This document shows positions 55,240 through 64,000 of a stretch of DNA of 64,000 nucleotides, in pieces. Location: positions 64,001-128,000 of the forward strand of contig JAQFVV010000205.1 of assembly GCA_028023455.1 (NCBI GenBank). Direction: 5' to 3'. Positions within the stretch are counted from its first letter, which is position 1. Every line of letters begins with the position of its first letter. The notes beneath the pieces were generated by a model, which had not been told where the DNA came from, made no database searches, and saw only the letters and a list, made by a program, of their open reading frames with translations. The position numbers were made by a program, and so were the translations under genes. This stretch comes from Epiperipatus broadwayi. Taxonomy: Eukaryota > Onychophora > Udeonychophora > Euonychophora > Peripatidae.

Positions 55240-56590
55240 TGAAAATTACACTACAAAAATATTATTATTCCTTAAGTGGATAATCTATAGTCTAATAAGT
55301 GATTAATAAAAATTAATATTTTATTTGTTTAATCAGTTTCAAAAAGTTTGATTATTTGATATTATGGGAGGAAAAATGTTTTAAATTTATAAAAATATAA
55401 CATGTGACATTCTTTCAAAAAAATCCTATGCACAATGTTATCTTTGATAGTTTTTTCATTATTGGGTTATCCCTGCATCGCAGTATATTTTACTTCAATT
55501 TAAAAAAAAAGAATTAAGAACTCTGGAATATCATATGTAAAAGTGCCCATGCGAAAAGCACGTTTCTGCTAGGCAAAGGCCTGAATTGTGAAGTTGTTGT
55601 TAGACTCTGCAACAATTAATGTTTTTTTTTTATTAATTAAAGAAACTTTTTGAATTAATGCCCTATACAAAATGTCTTTTCACTTCCACCCGGAAACATT
55701 TTCATGGACTTCAATTGAGTATTGATTTTAAAATAGAATCCACAGCTATAAAGTGATAACTGTTACGATTATTCAATAGCATATTGTATGTAAAGAAGCA
55801 AATTATTCAAATCACATTCAATGTATATAGAAGCATTTTCGTAAAGTTAATCCAGTATTAATTTTAAAATGGCGTCCATAAGTGATAAATAAAGTTAATA
55901 TGGATCAGTGAATGATATATTAAACAAACTTTCTACTTTTTACTAATCATTTAAATAAATCAAAAATTGGATTTTAAAATGGCATCAAGAGCTAAAGTTG
56001 ATCACTATTAAGATTATTCCATATTATATTGTTGGTAATCTTGAAAATTAGAAAGAAGTAACAATTCATAAAAGTCAAAGTTGGCTACTTTTTGAATTTC
56101 TTCTGTTTTAAGCATCTTGATATCTATTTCATAGTACATGCCTAGAGTTTGAGGGAAACCTCATAAAATAGAATATAGATATATATTAATGAATACCAAT
56201 TAGCATTTATTAAAAACCTATAACCCTGTCCCGGAAATATTCACTGTACATTTTGAAGAAAAATATAAGCTTTACTTTTAACATTTAATTATATATTTTA
56301 TAAATAAATAAAAACTATCAAATGGTTTATTGCTCAGGCGTTTATATAAAATTCAAGCACCATAAGTTATAGAACCAGAGTAGTGATCTGTGGACTTTGT
56401 GTTCCAGAGGCTATCAAACTACGATTCACTAAACCATGCAGAGAATATATTTAACTGTATAATGTTTGTGTTTAAGGTTGTTACGAAGGTTGGTGAATAG
56501 TTTGTTTTCTCTAAGATGAATTAAATAATAAAAATTCCATCTGTTTAAAGTTAACTTAAATAATTCAATATATTTTATTTCTTTCCTTAT
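55240..56590. other. A/T-rich DNA with one dispersed repeat unit
   Basis: 56340-56450 resembles a single unit of the 38-kb array ('attcaagcaccataagttat' to 'cactaaaccatgcagagaat'). Otherwise no feature recognised. Confidence 0.45.
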
Positions 56591-56599
56591 TCATTTGTA

Positions 56600-56805
56600 A
56601 TTCAATAAATAGGGAAGATCCATTACACTGTAAAGATTAAAAAATTGTAACTACTTTACAACTTAGCATTGCTTTTGACCAGGCTATTCTCCTACATAAC
56701 TATCTTCATGCTATGAATACGACTGGCCCAGTAGAAAGCATTGCTAATCTGTAGTTACAATTTTGTAATCTTTCCTGTATAGTGGACATTCCCTCTTTAT
56801 TGAAT
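56600..56805. repeat. 206-bp MITE-like inverted repeat
   Basis: ATTCAATAAATAGGGAA at the left pairs with TTCCCTCTTTATTGAAT at the right; the arms continue inward for about 90 bp through 'aattgtaactac' against 'gtagttacaattt' with moderate mismatch. No ORF. Confidence 0.75.
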
Positions 56806-57562
56806 AGAAATAATTTTTTTAAGAATTGTCAAATCCAATCAACATGTGCCATACATTTTTACTATGGCTGTCACACCACATGACAAAAGTGACCAGTCAG
56901 AATTATACATGCATTCAGTAGCAACTTCCTTCATCAGCTGCGTTAAAGCATGGCCAATAATTCATGCAAATATAACAGCTACTCCACTTATACTAATAAT
57001 GCAATTAATATTTAAATCTAATTTAGGATGTGTTAATCTACTTTTTAATTTTAATTTGTAAATTTATTTTTAAAAAGGTATAATTATGAGACATAAAGGT
57101 AACATAATTTTTCTTTCACCACTTCTATGTCTTCTACTGTAAGTTTTAATACTAATTTAGTTTCTTTTCTTTTGACAATTGTAACTCAATGTAAACATGT
57201 TTGCAATGTGTATTAAGAAAAGATATTTTATTTTCAAATAATATGCTATGCATGTTTTCAACTGTTAAATAGTCATATTTATAGCAATCTAAAATTATTT
57301 GCATAACTGGATGTGAAACCATGGACAACTGTTTGCAAAACCATGGATATCACTACCACATATATCTGGAGTATTTAAAAGCTTGAATAAAATTTGTTCT
57401 GATAGATATAGCATCAGTTTGTGAATCCCATCCACTTTAAATTATTTGATAAATAATACCAAAAACATTTTTTTTTAGAAAAAATTGTAAATCAATGTAC
57501 ATGATATGATTTTCAATACGTTCTTTTCCTCTTTCCTTCTTTATTTTTGCTTTTTTTATATA

Positions 57563-57752
57563 ACATATAATAACAACATTCCACTCTTCTTACACTTTAA
57601 AGTAAAATATATTTATTAATTTTACAGTTTTGACTGTTTCTAGCAGTCTTCGTCAGATCTGATGAAGACTGCTAGAAACAGTCGAAACTGTAAAATTAAT
57701 AAATATATTTTACTTTAAAATGTAAGAAGAGTGGAATGTTGTTATTATATGT
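57563..57752. repeat. 190-bp near-perfect spacerless palindrome
   Basis: Two 95-bp arms meet at AGATCT (57655-57660) with about three mismatches (roughly 97% identity) and no loop. The plus-strand right arm contains the hammerhead-like motif at 57659-57688; the left arm contains its mirror. High arm identity suggests recent formation or ongoing arm homogenisation. Confidence 0.92.
57659..57688 (+). ncRNA. Hammerhead-like core in palindrome arm
   Basis: CTGATGA (57659-57665), one extra A, perfect 5-bp stem II GACTG (57667-57671) with CAGTC (57679-57683), GAAAC (57684-57688). In the mirrored left arm GAAAC is AAAAC. The stem III partner would be the other arm (AATTTTACAG with CTGTAAAATT), giving a GTT triplet. 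The extra A before stem II departs from consensus. Confidence 0.45.
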
Positions 57753-57759
57753 ACACGAT

Positions 57760-58830
57760 ATGTCTGGAAAGTATCTCAGTTAATAAAGAATACATTATTA
57801 AGAGATGATATTTATCAAAACATTCTGACTACAACAAAATTATTGGGAAAGAAATAAGATAAAATAGAAAACTTGAAAAAGAACATCAAATAGCTAAACA
57901 TGTTTTATAAAAAGTACGAACAAGCCTGAAAATTATGTGAAAGCAAGTTATTTTTTTAAAAAAAAGACAGAAAATTCAAAATCATTTTCTAAAGAGGTGT
58001 TTATAAAAGACTGCATTCTAGTTGCTGCAGAATTAACTTGTCCAGAACATAAAAAGAAATTTGAGAATATGTAGCATGAAGATAAGTTCAAGGTAGATTG
58101 TGTAAAATTTTCATTAAATATGGAACAATCAATAATAATAATAATGATGTTTTTTTATTTTTAATTCACAAAAAATTATAGCCCTCTTTTAAAAGGGAAA
58201 AGTTGAAATTGTTTGTCAGTTGAAAAGATTGCCCATCGTTAATGATTAGAGATAAATTAATTAAATTTTTTGATCAAATATACTAGGACTAATTTTTAAG
58301 TCGATAATTTTGTGTGGCTCATAAGTGAGATTATAAATAGTCCAATGGCTCTTGGCAAAAAAGGTTACCAATCCCTGAACTATGTCATTATATACTGTAT
58401 GCATTGATTTAGAACTGGAACTGCAGCCATCTTGGAGGAAGAATCAGCCCCTAGTCCCCTTTCCATATTCTTTTACTTTTTCCATAAATGGAATTACAGT
58501 ATTCAAAGTAACAAAAATCCCGTAAGAGTACTATGAGTTGCAAAAGTAACGGTAGAAACAAAAAAAAGTAAAGAAATACTACCACTGTACATAGTGAGTA
58601 GGGATATTAAACCAATCATAGGTTGAGAATGGTTTGCGCCCTTAGGCGTAAGAATACACATCATTATGAAAGCGAAAGTAGAATTACAAAGTAAAAATAT
58701 ATCACCTGCAGATGCCCAGATAAAGCTGAATTGCCGATGTCAGTATGCAAATTACATTGATCAGTTAGTGTCAAATCAATAGTTGAACAATAGCAGAATG
58801 GACTAACCCAGGCTCTGGTTACAAAATTCT
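57760..58830. other. A/T-rich DNA, no recognised feature
   Basis: No gene or repeat could be assigned. Confidence 0.4.
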
Positions 58831-58836
58831 TAAAAA

Positions 58837-60050
58837 TTGGATAGGAAGCAAATGACTCACTACATGTCCTCACTACTTAAAGGATTGTGGAAATTATGCA
58901 AGAGGCTATCCATAAATAAAAGCTCTATATTGATGAATGAGAAAGTACTTGTACCAAGATATGGTCACAGAGGAGTTCTTATATTATTACATTACGAGTA
59001 TCTAGGAATAATTAGAGCTAAAATCTTGGAATGCAGCTATGTATGTTGGCCAGGAACAAATAAAGACGAGTATATTAAAAAGTGCAAAGAATGCCAAATC
59101 ACAGCTGATTAACTGCCCAAAAAATATATTTCATGGTCTATCCCAGAGAAAGCTTGAGAAAGAATCCACATTGATCATTCTACTCCATGGAAAGAACATT
59201 ATTACTTAATAGTGGTGAATTCATATAGACATTGGACAATACTGAGTAGTAAAAATATTAGTTCTTTTGTAATTATTGAGAAATTTAAAGAGATATTCGC
59301 TAAAGAGAACACCAAAGATCTTCATGTCAAATAATGGTACTGCTTTTTGTTCAGAGAAATTTGAATATTTTATTAATGATTGCAGGACAAAACATATAAA
59401 ATCATTGATGTATCACTCCGAGTCAAATGGAATCACTGAGAAGGTGATCCAAAACATGAAAAAAATCTTAAGCAAGATTAAAACCATTAATATCGATGAA
59501 GACTTCTTTGAAATAGTATTTTATTAACATTGTATGCCATCTAGTGCACTGGAAAAACTCCAGATGAACTGTTGTTTTTTAAAAAAGGGAATAAATTATC
59601 ATTCTTGTTACCTACCTGACAAAGAATTAATGAGATAATAATGATAGGGAAAAAGTTTGAAATAGGTGACAATGTTTGGTCACTGAATAAATTAAAAATG
59701 AGTTGGAAGAAAGCAATATTGCAAATTAACTGGCAGAAAGTGAAACTGAAGAGTGCATAAAACTTCAGAAGCATAAAAACCAAACGAGAAGATATTTGTC
59801 AACCATAAATAATGATGATGAAAAAGAAGCTGACAATAATGTTGAGGCAAAAATTATTGCATCATCCAGTCCAGAGATGTATGAACCTAAAGAAAAAGAA
59901 TTATTGACAGTTGGGTACCCTTCTAAAAATGAGATAGCTAAACTGAAATCATCACTGAGGCACAGCAAAGATTGCCAGCATCCAGAAAAAACTAGAAACC
60001 CTCTTGTTCATCTCAAAACTATGGTAAGTGAAGAACTATACTTCTAGAAT
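58837..60050 (+). pseudogene. Gypsy integrase remnant, plus strand
   Basis: 58837-59112 carries the H2C2 zinc-binding region (HRGVLILLHYEYLGII, then YVCWPGTNKDEYIKKCKECQ). 59276-59527 has MSNNGTAFCSEKFEYFINDC, where the catalytic Asp of the DNGT box is Asn, and YHSESNGITEKVIQNMKKIL with the third acidic residue intact. 59640-60050 holds a tail with FEIGDNVWSLNK and a charged end. Stops and frameshifts throughout. A purine-rich GGGATTGGAG (60053-60062) follows, so a 3' LTR may start near 60066; no partner LTR was seen. Confidence 0.85.
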
Positions 60051-60065
60051 GGGATTGGAGTGCAG

Positions 60066-62940
60066 TGTTCAAGGTCAAGCAAGAAATATATGTGTGTGCA
60101 ACAATAAATATATAAAAAAATATGCATAATTGTATAGAATAAAAATAATAACTTTATACAATAATTATGTATAATCATTGTGTGAAACAATTGTATATAA
60201 TGATTATATACAATAACTCAAGTTATGTATAGCTATCTATGGATAACAATGTTGTCAAGTCATAGTTATATGCCTGACCATAATTATAAGGTCAGAGATC
60301 TGTAAAAATGCCATATATGGCAAGGTATGTAAAAAAGATCATGTGTATGTAAAAAGCACCATATATGGTACGTAAAAAAAACACCATATTTGCTAAAGTT
60401 TGTAAAGACTCCAGAAGTTTTAAGAGGTATATAAACTTCCAAACCTAGTATACGGTTTGTGATACTAATGTAATTCAAGACCAGAGTTTATTATATGTAG
60501 ATCACAATCTTTTATTATTTTTATGTGCCTGGCTATGTATACTTGTAAATATTCTCATATGTTACTTAAATTAAACTTAGCTTATTATTTACTTGTTGTT
60601 CATGGGATACAACAGGCATATACAGAAATTTTTTTATTATAGATATAAGTAAATAATTTTGACAATAACTTTTTTACCAATTATTAAAATTATAGATATA
60701 AAACAACATAAAAACCTGTACAATGTAGCTTTGCCTAGTTGCTGATGTCTGCAGGACTGAAATATATTCTAAAAACTATTAGCAAATTTTTCCCAAGGTC
60801 TCCTTCTGTTGCATTTTAAGAAAAAAAAAACATTAATTAATTCTATTCTTAACTCATTTTTTTTTGTAAACATTTCAATCTTTAATTGGGTTTAAAGTTA
60901 TATATGGTCTACAAATGATAAAATAATCTCTAGGCTAATAAATAATTAGAAATATAACCATTAATTCAAATTCTAAAAGATATTTTGATAAATGTCTTTC
61001 TTATTGTTACTCAAAATTAGAAATGAAGCACTCAGGCACTATTATTTTAATATCGTATTTGCTCTTTTTTTCACCTTATTTTTTTAAAATTGGAAAACAA
61101 ATATTTTGAAAGTATTGTATATAACTACGATTTTTACATAACATATAATTGAACGATTATTTGTTAATTTCAGAACTTTAATTAAAGAACATTATCAATC
61201 ATTCTTTTGACCAATCATTTTATTAGTTAAAAGTACGACAATCAATTATATTCCCAAACAATCATAATAGAGAAATGTAACCATTTCAAAATATCATCAT
61301 CGTCATGATGGATATTATCAATGTGAATAATTATCTTTTTTAGACATTGACAAATTGGTTATAATATGGTAAACAATATATCATTAATTGGTTGTGTAAT
61401 GTAGGCAAAGAGCCAAGTTACATCCTAGTAATCAACACTAATGATCCTATTACAAACTACGTAATTATTTCACTTTGCTATTAATTGAATAAAGATCATT
61501 TGATTATTTTTCAAAGCCTTAAAAAGTCATTCAGGACAAACCCCTAATGTTCAATCAATATATTGTTGCTGTTACGGTTGATATTATTATAGTGAACTTG
61601 AATGAGCTGGAAAATATAAATAAACTGATAACTTACAACATGTCAAGCAAGTATAGTAGGTTTATTGGTGTTTGTCTTTGAAATTTAGACCAAGAAAACA
61701 ACCATAGTCCAATGCTGTATAATTCTTAACTGAAAGATCAGTTAGAATTCCTTGAAGGCATGGTAAATGGTGAATGAGTGTGAGCATAAATAATCCTTCT
61801 CTTTCATATTTCCCATTATAATAGACAAAAATAAATTTTAGTTCTCATTTCCCAGAGATTGTAAAATCATCACTCATGGCAGTAAGTAGTTGGTGGCTGA
61901 AAGCAGAGAATGCTAGAAACATTTAGTTTATGGATTTGAACTCAATTTGATGAGGAGCTTGTATTTAAGTACCCTTAACTGCAGATCACGTACAAGTTAG
62001 GGAAGATGAAAAAGAATCATCTATTACTAAATAAAATGTTATTGGATTTTGTGAAACTACAAGAATGTAAAGAGATAACTGATTTTATTAAGTGAACATG
62101 GATTGTATTGTAAATGCATATATTGCAAGCACAAGTGGTGTGGGATTCATTTTAAATAACATGGAAGAACAACCTTGTGGAAATGGATGGTGTGTAAGAC
62201 ATGAGAGACAAAATTAAATATTCAAATTATTGAAAGCTACCAAATACAGTTAGATGTGATATGTTGAACTATTTCCAGCATATCACATCTAATAATATAC
62301 CATCATCACAAACCTTCAGACAAATACCAAAGAAAGTTAATTTAAATTTGGTATCAACTATTTTTCATTGTGATAAAGAATGAGGATTTTATATGGATGC
62401 ACCACATGGCTTCAATCAGACAAACAATATTTTGAAATTTGTCATAAAATATTTTAATGGTAAATTTAGAAATGATGGAAATATGAAAGAGGGTTTAGAG
62501 TAAATTTGGTTATGTTGAGAGACATAAGAAAAGAAAAGATTTATGGAAGTGACAAAAAATAGATGGAATGAATTTCTAACAGAATAAGACTGTTTTATAA
62601 TTAATAGATCATTTTATGTAGAGTATAATATTTGATCCTGAAGTTTAAATTCCTTAGATTGACACCAGTTCTAACATTTATAAGACTCAAACTTCTTTTT
62701 CACTCTAAAGCATACTGCCATTTGGTTACCTTACTTCTAAAAATGTCACTAAATTTACTACTTTCTTTATTTTGTATAATATTTTATATAAACACTATTT
62801 GTACATAGTCAAAATAAAAGTCATAGATCAATTCATAGATCACATGACCCTATCTCTTAAGCTTGTAAGTTATAAACTGAGGATTGCCAATTCCTCTACA
62901 AGCTTTATGATAAATGCTTAGCCAGAGCCAGCACTTAAAA
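60066..62940. other. A/T-rich DNA, no recognised gene
   Basis: May begin with a decayed LTR (to about 60500, weak). A perfect 12-bp hairpin lies at 62252-62289 (AGATGTGATATG with CATATCACATCT, loop about 14). No coding region recognised. Confidence 0.4.
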
Positions 62941-62953
62941 TATCTCTGTCAGG

Positions 62954-63023
62954 AACCCTCCCCAAACCCCTGACCATGGTTTCGTGCTTTGGCACTCCTC
63001 AGAGAGGTATCAGGGTAGGTTCA
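62954..63023 (-). ncRNA. Hammerhead ribozyme motif, type I-like, intact core, ACCATGGT stem III
   Basis: Minus strand: outer stem I AACCTACCC pairs with GGGGAGGGTT (one mismatch, one G-U); inner stem I ACCTCT pairs with AGGGGT; core CTGAGGA (62996-63002); stem II GTGC-CAAA-GCAC, perfect with the canonical G-C foot; GAAA (62980-62983); self-complementary ACCATGGT; triplet GTC with cleavage predicted after 62972. All conserved positions are satisfied. The neighbouring 'ccaacccaaagctaagca' matches the 20.6-kb copy. A short inverted repeat ('aagctaagcacttagct' / 'agtgcttagctttgggttgg') follows at 63043-63092. Confidence 0.75.
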
Positions 63024-63154
63024 GACACTAGATCTAAAAATACCAACCCAAAGCTAAGCACTTAGCTAAAAGTGCTTAGCTTTGGGTTGGTAATTTTACT
63101 ATTTGTACATCTTTCTTTAAACACATTTTAGCAAATTTTTTTTTTTATAAATCT

Positions 63155-63340
63155 GATATTTCAACTGTTTTGCAATCTTCCTCAGAGCTATGATATAATA
63201 ATGAAATAAAATAAATAACTATTTTAATTTTTAATTTTATTGTATACATTTTTTATTTTTTTATTGTATTATTTATATAGTTATGCAATTTATTTGTCAT
63301 TATATCATATCTCTGAGGAAGACTGCATGATATTTGAAAC
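63155..63340. repeat. Inverted repeat with outward hammerhead-like ends, unit 1
   Basis: The left end ('gatatttcaactgttttgca' 'atcttcctcagag.tatgatata') is the reverse complement of 63297-63340. Left minus-strand motif: CTGAGGA (63179-63185), extra A, GATTG-CAAAA-CAGTT, GAAA. Right plus-strand motif: CTGAGGA (63313-63319), AGACTGC, then GAAAC. Spacer is A/T-rich. Confidence 0.8.
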
Positions 63341-63486
63341 ACCAGAATGTGTGTGTGTGTATATAATCACACAATAAAAATGTTACTAAATCTACCACTT
63401 CCTTTATTTTGCTGTAATATTTTATACAAATACAATTTGCAATCTTACTTAAATACTTTTTTTTAAAAAATTTTTAATGATAAAAT

Positions 63487-63667
63487 CTGACTTTTCAACT
63501 GTCCTACAGTCTTCCTCAGAGTTATGATATAATGACAAATAAAATAAAATAAATAAATTATTTTTTTTTTTTGTAATTTTATTGTTTACATTTTTTCATT
63601 GTATTATTTATATAGTTATTTATTTTATTTGCCATTATATCATAACTCTGGGCAGGAGAGTCAAAAC
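63487..63667. repeat. Inverted repeat with hammerhead-like left end, unit 2 (tandem with unit 1)
   Basis: Direct-repeat relative of 63155-63340. Minus-strand left motif: CTGAGGA (63513-63519), extra A, GACTG-TAGGA-CAGTT, GAAA. The right end ('cataactctgggcaggagag' 'tcaaaac') is decayed. Preceding sequences ('ctaaat.tac.acttt.ttta') also repeat, at 62750 and 63390. Confidence 0.75.
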
Positions 63668-63734
63668 AAGAAAATTTTTTTTACTAAAAAGTATTTAAAG
63701 GAAAGTGTACAAATTATATTTTAATTTTTTCATT

Positions 63735-63955
63735 TTAGATTACTCAATATAAGATATGTAAGAGATTATAATAGATGTATGGTTTAAGTCTTAAGTGGGA
63801 TCCCAAGAGGTTATAAAAGATCTAGAAAAAGATCATACTTAAGATGAAGTGATAAAATAAGGAAGTCTATATTGTTGAGAAAAGAAGCTAGGGATTGGAA
63901 AAAGTGTATTACACTTGGAGAACTTGATGCAATGAATTGATGATGATGATGAATA
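63735..63955 (+). pseudogene. RTE-like LINE 3' end with (GAT)n tail
   Basis: Reads as the C-terminal RTE tail (a decayed 'cccaagaggttataaaagat' 'ctagaaaaag' block, like CCRPRKR...RW at 49710), then 'ttgatgatgatgatgaa' at 63938-63954, a microsatellite tail typical of RTE elements. Same family as 48310-49870. Confidence 0.7.
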
Positions 63956-64000
63956 CAAAGTAAATGAGATATAAGCTATTAAAAAGTCAGTATTAGTAAT

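Noticed and set aside
1-64000. CRISPR array, operons, riboswitches or rRNA
   Set aside because: No regularly spaced short repeats, ribosome-binding sites or rRNA sequence; the DNA is eukaryotic.

Overview
The window is eukaryotic, animal, A+T-rich genomic DNA (about 70% A+T or more by eye). It is not bacterial or viral. The only host gene I can support is a stomatin / MEC-2-type band-7 (SPFH) gene on the minus strand. It is split over five exons with perfect GT-AG boundaries at 27718-27790, 16153-16235, 7553-7756, 1590-1645 and 358-436, giving 165 codons in one continuous phase. It continues off the left edge (C-terminus) and very probably off the right edge (N-terminus). Introns reach about 11.5 kb, so the genome is probably large and repeat-rich. 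The protein looks closest to protostome MEC-2-like stomatins. I cannot name the species; an invertebrate such as a chelicerate, onychophoran or mollusc would fit.

Layout. 1-21 kb: the 3' half of the stomatin gene, with introns full of tRNA-derived SINEs (3.8, 4.5, 21.1 kb), a Penelope-like element fragment (7.9-8.6 kb) and many short dispersed repeats. 21.45-27.45 kb: a nearly complete but dead Ty3/gypsy LTR retrotransposon on the minus strand, with 547/592-bp LTRs and a 5-bp target duplication ATATT. A LINE 3' end is nested in its gag with its own 9-bp duplication. 28.2-29.5 kb: a second gypsy remnant. 34.4-36.0 and 52.4-55.2 kb: two copies of one non-LTR retrotransposon family on opposite strands. 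38.1-39.1 kb: a degenerate tandem array. 47.1-49.9 and 63.7-63.96 kb: RTE-like LINE remnants. 58.8-60.05 kb: a third gypsy integrase remnant. Most of the rest is low-complexity A/T-rich DNA with inverted repeats.

The most interesting signal is a set of hammerhead-ribozyme-like motifs in several unrelated dispersed repeat families. Each has CUGANGA, a stem II hairpin, GAAA, a very short and usually self-complementary stem III box (ACCGGT, ACCATGGT, ACTAGT, AGCGCT, ACGT) and a type-I-like two-part stem I. The two best, at 20571-20632 and 62954-63023 (minus strand), have an intact core by eye. One family recurs at least six times, and one motif lies just downstream of the Penelope-like fragment. 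Several copies occur in head-to-head palindromes, including a 190-bp, ~97% identical palindrome at 57563-57752. Hammerheads are established in Penelope-like elements and retrozymes; these particular families and the palindromic arrangement look worth testing. All foldings were done by eye.
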